From the NCBI GenBank assembly GCA_022601195.1, contig JAHZIX010000022.1:1-64000 (forward strand): a DNA stretch of 64,000 nt. The letters are read 5' to 3'. The notes beneath the pieces are model-generated. The model saw nothing but the letters and a program-made list of their open reading frames with translations, searched no databases and was not told the DNA's origin. Numbering within the stretch: position 1 is the stretch's first letter; each line of letters starts with the position of its first letter. Below, one piece after another: positions 16,369-26,700 of this stretch. This DNA is from Deltaproteobacteria bacterium. GTDB taxonomy: Bacteria; Acidobacteriota; Thermoanaerobaculia; Multivoradales; JAHZIX01. The position numbers were made by a program, and so were the translations under genes.

Positions 16369-19281
16369 TCAATAGGCTGGATAGAACACTTCGTAGCTTT
16401 CCGCGTGGCGAAGAATATCTCCAGTCCTCACTCGCACCGGGGCATATTGGTTGGTGAGCCAACGGTCCAGCTGAAGGGTGTACTCCGGCCCGGTGGGATC
16501 TCCACTTTGGCCGCCGGGCAAGATCTGGAAGGAGCGAATTCCCCAACGACTCAAATGGGAGTAGCCCCGTCGGCCCGCAGCAAGGAGAAAGGTGAAGCTC
16601 TGGTCGTCGGCAGCCCGGGTGCTGTGAGCGCCAGTGTCGATGGACTCAAAGCCTCCACCGCGGGAGATGCCCGGCAGCTGAGGACCTAGATCAGTGAAGC
16701 CTCCCGCTGGGGGAACATTGAAAGGACCCGCCAAGGGATGAGGGATGGTGATGCGGTGCAGCAGCCCCCACCGGTAGTCGTCTTGATCCGGCGAGCCTCC
16801 GAAAGCGTCCTGAAAAGAAGGCCCCGCCAATAGGTCGAGACTGGCCCGCAAGGTCTCAAGAAGGATGATGTCCCGTGCATCAGGTCCGGACTCGACTCCC
16901 GGAACTTCAAAAAAGGAGACTCCGGAAGCGCCCACCCCACCAGAGGTCTCGAAGGTTCTGAGCTGGTGCAAGAGAGCTACATAGGCCTGACGGTCCGGAG
17001 GCAATGCTGCGCCCAGCCCGAGGCCGTCGAGGGTCTGGTCGATCACTCGGCGAATCAACTGGCCACGCCAGACGGAGAAGATCGTTGTAGCGACACTCGC
17101 CTCCTCGCCTTCCAACGACGGTAGGGGCAAGTCCTCCGGATCGTCTCCCGGGTCATAGCCTGCCGTGATTCCAGTAGGGGTCGAAAAATCCCAGGCGGCC
17201 AATCGTTCAACGGCCTCGGCTACAGCCGGGTCCGCCGCCAAGGCAGCTAATTGGGGCGAAACACCATCCTGGAGGCCCCGGTCGAATGCATCGACCAGGT
17301 AGGGAGCCAGGATCTCAGCGTCAAGCATCCTCGAATCGGCTTGAAGGCGACGGATATCGGCTCCCGAAAACCGGCGTCCAGCACTTCGGTTCTCTTCGAT
17401 GGCGCGCTCCACCTGAGCTGCTCTCAGGCTGACGAAGGAGCGATTGAGATAGTAGACACCACCGCCCCCCCGAAGCTCATTGAAGGGATCGTTGTCGAGG
17501 CTCCCCCCCATGGGGTCATTATTCGAGCTGTTGAGGTACCCCTGAGCTGGGTTCTTCGCCTGAGGCATCTCCTCTCGCGGCAATATCTCATAGGGCAAGC
17601 TACGAAATGGGTCCTGCCCCGAAGGCCGCAACCATTCATTGCGGAACTGCCCGGTGCCGTCTCGAATCAGAAACGGCGCAGCGCCATCCACCCTCTCGAG
17701 ATTTTGCAGATCATCTCGCAAAGGCACTTCACCGGAGGCAAAGTAGGCAATATTTCCATCGACGTCCGCATAGCCCATATTGAAAAGAAAACCGTCTCCA
17801 TAGCGCATCGCTCGGTCGAAATCCCGCAGCTTGCGGGCCCGGGCCAGTCGAATGAAAGTTTCCAAGTCGAGGTTTGGCGACCAACCGATGTATTGCACAC
17901 TCAAACCCGCTGCAACACCATCCTCCGCCGGACCGATAGAGAGCAGTGGTCCATTGTTGCGCCGCGGCACATGGTACGACTCTCCACCCGCCGAGGGAGC
18001 TACCTCGAGAGGCTCTAAGTTATCCGGAATCCCATCTCCAAGGCGGTTTGCCCGATAGCTATGCTCCAGCACCGTAATCGGCTCGGGATTGCCTTGAAAG
18101 ATCGTATGAGTCGGGCGTCCGCTGATCGCATCCACCATCACCCGTTCGGCAAAGGTGTCAGTGACATCCATGGAATTGTTGGTAGCTCCCCAACAAACCC
18201 TATCGGTGCAACCGATGGGTACAGCTGGGATCCCAGCGAAGGTAACCCCGGAGACATCTCTCAGCCCTCCTCCCCTCAACACCTTCAGATGGGCTTCATA
18301 GATCACTGGTGGCATGGAGAGAAATTGATGGGGATCGTTGGCCAGGATAGGAACCCGGCTGCGGGTCAAAGAGCTATCCAGCAGCCACCAATTACTACCC
18401 TGCCCACGCTGTGCTCCTTCCAAAGTTCGATGAAGGGTGGGAATTGCAGCTATCTCGTCCCGCAACTGCCGCGCCAAATCGAGGACGGCGCTATCCAAGG
18501 CGAATGGCTGGGAGGCTCTGGGGCTGCCTGCCCCTTCACTCGATGTACCTGAGCTTGATGCCCCTAAGGAACCTTCCCTAAGCTGCTCTCCTGCTGGAAC
18601 CGTTGTCGTAGGTTCCGTGGGTGCCAAGCGATAGACATCCTCGAAAAACAGAGCAGCGCCGTCAAAGTCACCGGCACTCCCCGCTTGGCTAAAAGAGTCA
18701 AGAGCCAAAGTCAAATTGAGGTCTGAGAGGTCTAACCACGAGCTAGCAGAAAAACCCTTCAATAACAAATAGCCATCGGAGGGGCTCCAAGGACGAAGGC
18801 TGTCCAAAGTCACTTCGAGAAGAGAATATTCTATCGGCAGAGGGTTATTCGCCAGGTAAGCATTGACACCATCTGCATAGGCCGTCAACAGGCGGCGAGA
18901 AGAAGTGCTATGGGCGGAAAAGCTAGCCTCCGCCACCGAGCGCAGATTGAACCGTCGAAATTGAGCATCCGAGCTCAGCAATCCAGGGCCGAGAAGCTCG
19001 GTAAGAGTCCCTTCGAAGACATGGCGAAAGAAGTCCATTTGAAAGAAACGGTCCTCAGCATGAACATAGCCAAGAAGAAAATAAGCATCTGACTCTGCGA
19101 GGGCGAAAACATGCGGTATTCCCTCCCCATCTCGGATCACGGTCGCTGGATGTCGAAGGCCCTCCAGCTCACTGGCCACAATTGGCCATGCCAGGCTCAA
19201 AGAGATCGCCACAGCTATCACTGAGACAAGAGACCTCTCGAGCCAAATGCACTTCCCGCTCAATACTTTACTCACTCCCAT
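16369..19281 (-). CDS. Penicillin acylase family N-terminal-nucleophile hydrolase, exported
   Basis: This 970-residue protein is a precursor of a penicillin/acyl-homoserine-lactone acylase type amidase. A signal peptide (LVSVIAVAISLSLAWPIVAS) ends near residue 36. The alpha-chain region holds DGEGIPHVFA and YVHAEDRFFQMDFFR. The autocleavage site and catalytic serine lie in GQGSNWWLLDSSL near residue 294, followed by the beta-chain motifs ANDPHQFLSMPPVIYEAHL and the SSNNDPMGGS region. GGAGG precedes the ATG at 19281. Homologues such as PvdQ deacylate a lipopeptide precursor in the periplasm, while others quench acyl-homoserine lactones or cleave beta-lactams. Because a lipid-initiated NRPS-PKS operon lies 4.5 kb upstream on the same strand, trimming of that product is a possible job, but substrate is unproven. 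Confidence 0.9.
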   Translation of the reverse strand: MGVSKVLSGKCIWLERSLVSVIAVAISLSLAWPIVASELEGLRHPATVIRDGEGIPHVFALAESDAYFLLGYVHAEDRFFQMDFFRHVFEGTLTELLGPGLLSSDAQFRRFNLRSVAEASFSAHSTSSRRLLTAYADGVNAYLANNPLPIEYSLLEVTLDSLRPWSPSDGYLLLKGFSASSWLDLSDLNLTLALDSFSQAGSAGDFDGAALFFEDVYRLAPTEPTTTVPAGEQLREGSLGASSSGTSSEGAGSPRASQPFALDSAVLDLARQLRDEIAAIPTLHRTLEGAQRGQGSNWWLLDSSLTRSRVPILANDPHQFLSMPPVIYEAHLKVLRGGGLRDVSGVTFAGIPAVPIGCTDRVCWGATNNSMDVTDTFAERVMVDAISGRPTHTIFQGNPEPITVLEHSYRANRLGDGIPDNLEPLEVAPSAGGESYHVPRRNNGPLLSIGPAEDGVAAGLSVQYIGWSPNLDLETFIRLARARKLRDFDRAMRYGDGFLFNMGYADVDGNIAYFASGEVPLRDDLQNLERVDGAAPFLIRDGTGQFRNEWLRPSGQDPFRSLPYEILPREEMPQAKNPAQGYLNSSNNDPMGGSLDNDPFNELRGGGGVYYLNRSFVSLRAAQVERAIEENRSAGRRFSGADIRRLQADSRMLDAEILAPYLVDAFDRGLQDGVSPQLAALAADPAVAEAVERLAAWDFSTPTGITAGYDPGDDPEDLPLPSLEGEEASVATTIFSVWRGQLIRRVIDQTLDGLGLGAALPPDRQAYVALLHQLRTFETSGGVGASGVSFFEVPGVESGPDARDIILLETLRASLDLLAGPSFQDAFGGSPDQDDYRWGLLHRITIPHPLAGPFNVPPAGGFTDLGPQLPGISRGGGFESIDTGAHSTRAADDQSFTFLLAAGRRGYSHLSRWGIRSFQILPGGQSGDPTGPEYTLQLDRWLTNQYAPVRVRTGDILRHAESYEVFYPAY

Positions 19282-19632
19282 TTCGACCCTCCTCTTCCAG
19301 GATTTACCATTTACTTCATAAACCTATCCCCTCCCCGTTTTTAATTCCCAATTTCATCAAAAAATCGCTCACCGATAATAAAAAAATACTGTTGTACCAA
19401 TAATTTTGATTGTTATCTCTCCGATAGCGCCTCATTTCCAGAACCGATCACTCTAAAATGGATCTATAGAACGAAAAGAAAAGAACCTGGACACCCACTC
19501 GGCTGCGGACGGAGTGAGTCATTTTGTATCGAGATCAGATCGCGGCAAATCGCCCACACGACCCGACTGCCGAGATACCCCCTCCAAGCAGGAGCGAATA
19601 ACCTCATCAGTAGCTTGATATTGCGCGACATC
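19282..19632. other. AT-rich intergenic region upstream of the acylase
   Basis: These 351 bases between the permease stop and the acylase start are far more AT-rich than the rest of the window, especially 19300-19480, with runs of A and T. The likely content is the promoter of the acylase gene on the minus strand, but I cannot fix a single -35/-10 pair. No RNA gene, hairpin terminator or small gene was recognised. Confidence 0.5.
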
Positions 19633-22074
19633 CTATTCCTGGCGTAGGGCTTCCAAGGGATCTAACCGAGCCGTGCGCAGGGCCGGGATCAGGGCAGCCC
19701 CAAAGCTCACGAGTCCTAAAGCAACGGTGACTAGAGCCAGGGTGAGAGGATCATTGGGACTCACTTCAAAAAGTAGACTTCGAAGCCACCGAGTGAGCAA
19801 AGGGGCTGTCAACAGACCCACTACGAGACCGGCCACGGCGGGAGCCAGACCTCTCCCCAGAACCCACCGGAGAATGTCGCCCCGGGCTGCCCCCAGAGCC
19901 AATCGAGTCCCGATCTCCCGAGTCCGCAGGCCCATGGAGTAGGAGATCACTCCGTAGATGCCCACAGACGCCAGGACCAGAGCCAACACCGCAAACACAC
20001 CTAAGAGAAGGAGCGTCAGGCGTGGAGTGGTCAGAGAGGCTTGCACCCGATCCTCGATAGTCTTGGCATCGTAGATGGGTTGAGCCGGGTCCATCTCTTT
20101 GATCTGGCTTCTCACCGAAGCATCGAGGGCTCGAGGATCCGCCGCGGAACGCACTAGCAGAAACATATTGCTCCAGGCGTATTGAGAAAAAGGAACGAAC
20201 ATCTCCGGCTCCGGAGGCAAGTCGAGGGCACTCTGCTTGACATCCCCCACCACCCCCACCACCTCCATGGTAAGGGGGAGGTTGGGGAAGATCCCTTTAA
20301 CTAACTCGCCCATGACCAGGCGTTGCCCTAGAGGGTCTCCATCCGGCCAGAAGCGGCGCGCCATGGTCTCGTTGATGACCACCACCCCCGGGCTATCGGC
20401 CCGATCCGAGCTCACCAAGGTCCTGCCAACGCGCAACGGGTCGCCGAGAGTCTCGAAATACCCGGCACTGACAGCTCTGAATCCAGCCGTTACCGCATCA
20501 TCGAGGGTCTCCGGCGGGCGGCCTTCGATGTGGAAATCCCAGTCCACGGGAACGCTTGCAAAGGGCAGCCATGAGGTGACCGCTGCTGAAGTCACTCCAG
20601 GAAGAGCCTCTACCCGGGCCAGTAATTCGCTAAAGAACAATCCTTGGGCATCCCCGGTGGAGTATTTGACCGCCGGTAGGGCGAGCTGCATGGACAGCAA
20701 CCCCTCGGGGCGGAAACCGATGTCCTGCCGTTGCAGTTGGAAAAAGCTGCGCGCCGTCAGCCCCGCGCCGACGAGCAAAAGGAGAGCGAAGGCTACCTGA
20801 GCGACGACGATGACCTGACGAAGCCGAGCTCGGTCTCGATTGCTGCTAGCTCCTCGGCTACCGGTTCCCAAGACACTGTTCAGGGAGAGCCGAGACAGAG
20901 ACGCTACCGGTGCCAGACTAAAGGCCACTGAGGTCAGAAGTGCCACCGAAGCGGTAAACAACAACACCCGGCCGTCGAGAGAAATCTCACCGAGGCGCGG
21001 CAAGTTCGCGGGGGCGGCAGTGACCAACAGACGGTTACCCAGGATGGCGAGAAGTAGTCCCAAAAGGCCGCCACACACCGCCAGGAGGAGGCTTTCGGCA
21101 AATAGCTGACCGGCCATTCTACGACGACTGGCACCGAGAGCTTGCCGAAGGGCGAACTCCTTCTGCCGACCGGAGGCACGAACCAACACTAGGTTCGCGA
21201 CGTTGGCACAAGCGATCAGTAGGAGGAAACCCACCGCCCCCAGCAGGACCAGCATGGCAGACCGAACGTTCCCCACGACGCGATCATGCAGTCGGTGAAC
21301 GACCACTCCGAATCCAGAATTCGACTCCGGATACGCCTGCTCCAAGCGAGATGCCACGGTATCCAAATGGGTCTGTGCCGCAGTCACCGAAGTCCCTTCA
21401 GCGAGGCGCCCAACGACGAAGAGGGATCGAACGGTTCGATTTGCCTTCTCTTTCGCATCGAAGGCCAGCGGTAGCCACAGCTCGGTGCCTTCCGGGTAGG
21501 CAAAGCCCGGCGACATGACGCCCACCACCTCATGGCTCGTTCCATCGAGCTTTACCTGACGTCCCACCATATTTGGGTCAGCTCCGAACCTACGCTGCCA
21601 GAGTCCGTGGCTGATCACGACAACTCGGTCCTGCCCAGGCTCGTCCTCCGTGGGAAGAAAGGTCCTTCCCCGAAGCGCCTGAGCCCGAAACACCTCGAAA
21701 AAGCTAGCGGAAACGGCACTGGAAACCACTCGCTCCGGCTCGGATCCGCCGGTCAGGTTGTAACCCGTGTCCGAGTAGAGGGAATAGGCGGCGATGTCCT
21801 CGAACACCTCGACCTGTTTGCGCCAGTCCAAGAAGTTGGCAGGAGAGACCGAATACCATTTCCAGCCGCGCTGGAGGTTCTGCTCCAACACCATCACCAA
21901 ATTTTCTGGTTCCTCGTAGGGCAAGGGGCGGAGCACTACAGCGTTCACTGCAGTAAAAATCGCACTACTCGCTCCGATGCCTAACGCCAGGGTCAACAAG
22001 GCGACAAAAAAGAATCCCGGCTCCCTACGAAAGCTCCGCAGGGCAAGCCGCAGATCCTGCAGCAGGATGGACAA
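19633..22074 (-). CDS. ABC transporter permease of the acidobacterial MacB-like (ADOP) type
   Basis: This 813-residue protein has the duplicated layout of acidobacterial orphan permeases: an N-terminal helix (LTLALGIGASSAIFTAVNAV), a MacB-type periplasmic domain, an FtsX-like three-helix block near residues 270-410, then a second periplasmic domain and a second FtsX-like block ending near 800. Motifs such as LRPLPYEEPENLV and SYSMGLRTREIGTRLALGA are typical. The start is a TTG with AAGGAG six bases upstream. No ATPase gene lies nearby, so a partner encoded elsewhere is needed. Families like this are thought to move lipoproteins, peptides or drugs across the envelope. Export of the product of the adjacent operon is possible but only suggested by position. 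Confidence 0.92.
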   Translation of the reverse strand: MSILLQDLRLALRSFRREPGFFFVALLTLALGIGASSAIFTAVNAVVLRPLPYEEPENLVMVLEQNLQRGWKWYSVSPANFLDWRKQVEVFEDIAAYSLYSDTGYNLTGGSEPERVVSSAVSASFFEVFRAQALRGRTFLPTEDEPGQDRVVVISHGLWQRRFGADPNMVGRQVKLDGTSHEVVGVMSPGFAYPEGTELWLPLAFDAKEKANRTVRSLFVVGRLAEGTSVTAAQTHLDTVASRLEQAYPESNSGFGVVVHRLHDRVVGNVRSAMLVLLGAVGFLLLIACANVANLVLVRASGRQKEFALRQALGASRRRMAGQLFAESLLLAVCGGLLGLLLAILGNRLLVTAAPANLPRLGEISLDGRVLLFTASVALLTSVAFSLAPVASLSRLSLNSVLGTGSRGASSNRDRARLRQVIVVAQVAFALLLLVGAGLTARSFFQLQRQDIGFRPEGLLSMQLALPAVKYSTGDAQGLFFSELLARVEALPGVTSAAVTSWLPFASVPVDWDFHIEGRPPETLDDAVTAGFRAVSAGYFETLGDPLRVGRTLVSSDRADSPGVVVINETMARRFWPDGDPLGQRLVMGELVKGIFPNLPLTMEVVGVVGDVKQSALDLPPEPEMFVPFSQYAWSNMFLLVRSAADPRALDASVRSQIKEMDPAQPIYDAKTIEDRVQASLTTPRLTLLLLGVFAVLALVLASVGIYGVISYSMGLRTREIGTRLALGAARGDILRWVLGRGLAPAVAGLVVGLLTAPLLTRWLRSLLFEVSPNDPLTLALVTVALGLVSFGAALIPALRTARLDPLEALRQE

Positions 22075-22171
22075 GACAGACTCCTTGGGGGAGGCCAGGG
22101 GTTTGGATTATTTTAACGGTTATCGGCCCGCGATGGCAGCTCCTTTCGAAAGAAAAAGGCTTAGAAACAAA

Positions 22172-22211
22172 ATTGCAGTGTGAGCTTCGCCAACGAACCC
22201 CACACTGCAAT
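22172..22211 (-). terminator. Rho-independent-type terminator of the porin gene
   Basis: A perfect 11-base inverted repeat (ATTGCAGTGTG and CACACTGCAAT) with an 18-base loop starts 17 bases past the porin stop. On the minus strand it is followed by TTTTGTTTCT. This is the clearest terminator in the window, and it separates the porin transcript from the permease gene. Confidence 0.8.
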
Positions 22212-22227
22212 CTCTTTTAAGTCGAAC

Positions 22228-23559
22228 TTAGAAACTAACCGACAGGCTTATTATTGAGTATTCGTCCTCGAATTCTGTGAACGGGATCTCGATACCAAGA
22301 AAGGCGCCGCTCGAGTCGAAGACAGGAAAGGGGAACCCAGCCAGCTCATAGGCTTGTTCGTGATATTCCGCCTTGAGAACCAAGTTGGGAAGAATGGAAT
22401 AAACCAGTGAAAAGCCCAGATCTTCTCGCTGATTGAACTCGGCAGGAGAGGCGAAACCGATGGCATCTTGCTCTACATCCCCAAATTCCTGCTGCCCGTA
22501 GAGAGAAAACTTGTCATTGAACAGCCAACCGAGTTGAAAGTAATAGTTAATAATCTCCGCCTCGCCGCCAACGAAAACGCTGTTGTCGACGGGAAACTCT
22601 AACCATTTGTACTCAGCGCGAGCGATCAGCTTCTCGAAAACGGCATCTATGGAGGCATACCAGGAATCCCAATCCGCTTCCGCGTTGTTGAAGCCGCTGG
22701 CTTCGCTGACGGTATAGGACTGGCCCCCGAGACCGAAGCGAAGCCCTTCTACCGGAGTTCGCAACCAAAATTGGGCACCGTAGCCGTCGGAAACGTCGGC
22801 CTGGGTTACCGCGTCATTTCTGGCAGACCCGGCTTCCAAATGATCCCACTCCCCATAGTAGGCATCGATGTCCAGTCCCCAATCCGAAGTTGCGCCGATC
22901 CGGTGGCTGAGCAACACTCCATCAACGGTCTCACTGACGAAACTTCCTTCTCGGTAGAAATTGAAGGAAGGGCGGAAGAACGGCAGCAGCGTCCCAACAT
23001 CCCGGTATTCATTGAAGATGCCTACAGGAGTTGGTACTCGACCGACCTTGACAGAAGTATTGTCGGTAAACCGAAACTGATAAAAAGCCCAGTCGAGCTC
23101 GACGTCTTCGTCGATGTCTTCGGTCAGAGGGCTGTTTCCCAACTTTCGGTGACTCAACTGAACAATGACGGTGTTCTTGGGTGTTGGGTCATATCGCAGT
23201 TGTAGGGCCGCAATGCGGTAGTCAAAGGTTCCATCCTCATCGAGGCCGAGCACGAGTTGGTCTGAAGTTTCGAAGGGACGATCTTCGTCCGGGTCCAGTT
23301 CTTGGTAGGCAGTGGTCAGGTAGCCGTGGAGACGGAAATGGTCTTTCCAATAACTCCCTTTCGCCTCGGCCTCGGTTCCTTCCGAGTCCTGCTCTTCCTC
23401 AGCCGCTAGTAGGCTACGGGAAAGGGCAGCCTCCACCTGGGTGGCGCCATCGACCGTTGCTTCTTCCGCGTGAGAGGTTTCTGTTGCAAGTAGGGATATG
23501 CCGATCGCCAGCCCCACCCCAGCCACCGCGCATAGAACTCTTTTTGGTGCTACAAGCAT
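22228..23559 (-). CDS. Outer-membrane porin-like beta-barrel protein
   Basis: This 443-residue exported protein has a signal peptide (AVAGVGLAIGISLLATETSHAEE), an acidic linker, and then about 380 residues of alternating amphipathic strands. The segment KVGRVPTPVGIFNEYRD resembles the strand-and-loop region of the phosphate-selective porin O/P and DcaP-like porins. The chain ends in the outer-membrane signature of alternating residues with a terminal phenylalanine (SIISLSVSF). The ATG at 23559 has AAGGAG seven bases ahead. It is downstream of the megasynthase operon but has its own gap of about 180 bases. There is no plug domain, so it is not a TonB-dependent receptor. Substrate unknown. Confidence 0.85.
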   Translation of the reverse strand: MLVAPKRVLCAVAGVGLAIGISLLATETSHAEEATVDGATQVEAALSRSLLAAEEEQDSEGTEAEAKGSYWKDHFRLHGYLTTAYQELDPDEDRPFETSDQLVLGLDEDGTFDYRIAALQLRYDPTPKNTVIVQLSHRKLGNSPLTEDIDEDVELDWAFYQFRFTDNTSVKVGRVPTPVGIFNEYRDVGTLLPFFRPSFNFYREGSFVSETVDGVLLSHRIGATSDWGLDIDAYYGEWDHLEAGSARNDAVTQADVSDGYGAQFWLRTPVEGLRFGLGGQSYTVSEASGFNNAEADWDSWYASIDAVFEKLIARAEYKWLEFPVDNSVFVGGEAEIINYYFQLGWLFNDKFSLYGQQEFGDVEQDAIGFASPAEFNQREDLGFSLVYSILPNLVLKAEYHEQAYELAGFPFPVFDSSGAFLGIEIPFTEFEDEYSIISLSVSF

Positions 23560-23688
23560 CCGCGTTCTCCTTAGTCTCAAGAAAGCTCAATTAGATGCAG
23601 CTTGTATACCAGAAAAGAAGAATCGGGACCAACACCAACAAACTGATGTATAGCCTAACTTCCAATTAAACAACGTCGTTCTTTCCTT

Positions 23689-23722
23689 CTCCTTTTGCAC
23701 GACAACAGAGGCGCAAAAGGAG
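23689..23722. repeat. Inverted repeat after the NRPS-PKS operon
   Basis: CTCCTTTTGC (23689-23698) and GCAAAAGGAG (23713-23722) form a perfect 10-base stem with a 14-base loop, 18 bases beyond the stop of the last megasynthase gene. On the minus strand no T-run follows, so its use as terminator is uncertain. Position argues for it. Confidence 0.5.
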
Positions 23723-23739
23723 GTTTTCTGGTGCTGTCC

Positions 23740-26700
23740 TTAGGGACCGGAAATGAGGCTCTCGCGAAGCACTGCGGCCAATCGTCGGACGTGGGGATCC
23801 CGGAGCATCGTAGTGTGATTCCCTTCGACGCGCTTCACCGAGAGCTGAGGGCCGACCAGCTCGCTCCAGAATTCGAGGCGATCGGGAGCCCCGGGGATCG
23901 GTCCCTCCGCATCTTCCACCACGACCAGGACCGTGCGCCCTTCGTAGGGCTGCGGTTGGTATTTCTGTAGCACCTCGAGGTTGGTCTCGTAGACCTTGAG
24001 CAAATGCGGGGACCACTGACCCGATATTCTCGAATAGTCGAGACCGGCCCGACTGGCAAGCTCAACCAAGTAGGAAACCTGATCTCCCCCTTCGAGGCCA
24101 GTGAGTTGGTGGCGAGAGACCGGAAGGCGACGACCCAACAGACTCTCGAGATCCGTGGCTAAGGACTGTACGGCGGCGCCAGCAGGTATGGCAGCCTTGC
24201 ATCCTGGAATAGAAGGCTCCAACAGGAGCAAGACAGCGACTTCCTCCCCTTCCTGGCGTAACTGCTGCGCCATCTCGTACCCCACCACCGCCCCCATGGA
24301 CCATCCACCGAGGTAATAGGGACCGGCTGGCTGAGTTTTTCGTACCACCCGGACGTAGTGTGCCGCCATTTCCTGCAAGGTTCGGAACGGCATCTGACGA
24401 CCACCGAGCCCGGGCGCTTGAAGACCGAAAAAGGGCTGATCATCACCGAGCAGCTCCGCCAACTCGAGAAAATTGGTGACGTCCCCAGCTATGGCGTGAA
24501 CGCAGAACAGCGGCGGACGTTCTCCATGGGGTTGAATCCGCACCAGCGTCACGTCCTCCCGACTGGCCAGAGCTGGATTGGCCAAGGCCGGTCTCTTCCC
24601 CGCCAGCCTCTGGCGCAACAGCTGTCGACGCTTCTCGGAGAGCTTGGCCTTGCGATCTTCCACCTGTTGCCATCGCTGGTCCGCAACTTCTCGGCGGCCC
24701 ACCGTCGGCGTCGCGGTCGGTCCCCCAGGAGGAGCCAACTCCGCGGCCAAACGCAGGGTACCTTCCACCACAGATCGGCCCCGAACAGCCAGGATCTGTT
24801 CCTCGCCCTTAGCTGAAGTCAATCGCAGCCGACCGAAGGCACCGAGAGGCATGAGTCGCCCCAGCTCGGACACCACCACGATCTCCGCTGGTTCGTCCCC
24901 CAGGGCCTCGAGGAGAAAGCGATCTTGTTCCTCAGCGGTTTCCGCCAGACGGCCCAGGGAATCTCCCGAGACTCGTTCCCGAGGCCATTCCACCTCCAGT
25001 TGATGGGCCTCTCCCGGAGACAGCAAGGAGAACTCTCCCAGCCCGCGGGAAGGTCCCTCGGAAATCGAGGCGAGAAGTCGCCCGAAATTGCCCATCCAGC
25101 GATGTATCGTCGTGTCATCGAATAAGGCAGAGTTGTACTGCACTGACCCTTCCAAGCCGTGGCCCGCATCCGTTAGCCCAAAGGCCAAATCAAACATCGC
25201 CTGATCCTCCCGATCCGCCAAATCCAGGATCTCCAGATCAAGCCCTGGAAGAGAGGGTTGGGGAAGTGGTTCGTGGTTGAAGGCCATCAGGGTGCGCACC
25301 AACTCTCGGCCCGCCGAAGCCGGCTCCGGCTGCAAAACCTCCACCAATTTGTCGAAGGGCAAATCCTGGTGAGCAAAGGCTTCCAGACAAACCTGCCGCT
25401 CCCGCTCGAGGAGGGCCTCGAAACTCAGCCCACCGCCGAGGTCGGTGCGCAGGACCAGGGTATTGATGAATAGACCCAATAGCTTCTCCGTCCCAGCAAC
25501 ATGACGGCTCGCCACGGGAGTTCCTACGGAGATATCCACCGCCTCGGTGTACCGATAGAACAAGACTTTGAGGGCCGCCATGAGGGTCATGAAGAGGCTG
25601 CAATCCCGCTTTTGGGCCAGCCGCTGTAAGGAAGAGATGACCTCCCCGGAAACGATGAAGGCAGCCCGCCCGGCTGGCGAAGGCCTCAGCTCTCCTCCCG
25701 GCTCCCCTCTAGGCCGGTCAGTGGGCAGCTCCAAGAGCTCCGGCTGGCCCCCCAACCGGCCACGCCAAAATTCCAAGAGGGCCTCCAAACGCTCTCCCTG
25801 GAGCCACTGGCGTTGCCAATGGGCAAAATCGGCGTACTGGAAAGGCAGCGCCTTCAAGGGCGAAGGTCGCCCAGCCACCAGAGCTGGGTAGAGCGCAGCG
25901 ATCTCCTGGACGTTGATGCCTCCGGACCAGCCATCGGTAACGATGTGGTGACACACGGATACCCACACATGCTGCTGTTCTTCTACCCTCAAGAGGAGGT
26001 TCCGGAACACCTCTCCCCTCACTAGGTCGAAGGGCCGACGACCCGCCGCCTTCGCTAGGTTCAGAGCAAGACCCTCTTTCGATTCTCGGTCCAGGCCCGA
26101 AAGATCCACGAGCGGCAGCTCCGCCCGCTCCAACTCCGCCGGAAGTTGGAGGGGAACCCCCTTCTGCTCGACAAAACGAGTGCGCAAAATCTCGTGACGC
26201 CGCACCACTTCACCGTAGGTTCGACTCAGCGCCCCCACATCCAGATCTCCTACCATGCGCACCGCTGCCGGTAGGTTGTAGGCGATTCCCTCGGGATCCA
26301 GCTGGAAAAGAAACCACATGCGCTCCTGGGCGAAGGACAGGCGCATGGGCTGGTCTCTCGGTTGTCTCTCGACCGGACTCTCCACCTCGCCTTCGTCCCC
26401 CGACGCTAGGGCGAGCTTGGCAGCTAGGTCGCCCAGCACCGGGTTCTCGAAGACTGTCGCCAGGCCTAGCTGAGCTCCAAAGTCCGCCCGTACTCGTGTC
26501 AGCAGGCGAGTTGCCAACAGGGAATGGCCACCGAGCTCGAAGAAATCATCCCCACGACCGACGGGCTGAATGCCCAGGAGGTCTTCCCAAATCTCCGCGA
26601 GGGCTATTTCTTGGGACGAGGAAGGTTCGAGATAGGCAGCAATCCCGGCTGGCCGCTCATGGGTGGAATTTTTCGCCGGGCCAGCCTCTCGACGCAGGCT

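Noticed and set aside
22228..23559. TonB-dependent siderophore receptor, making the operon a siderophore cluster
   Set aside because: There is no plug domain or TonB box; length and strand pattern fit a porin, and no siderophore-type chelating chemistry is predicted.
24430..25080. Frameshift breaking a full A-PCP module before the TE
   Set aside because: The frame is continuous and the space (about 170 residues) is far too short to hide a full A and PCP; deletion is more likely, though a collapsed assembly cannot be excluded.
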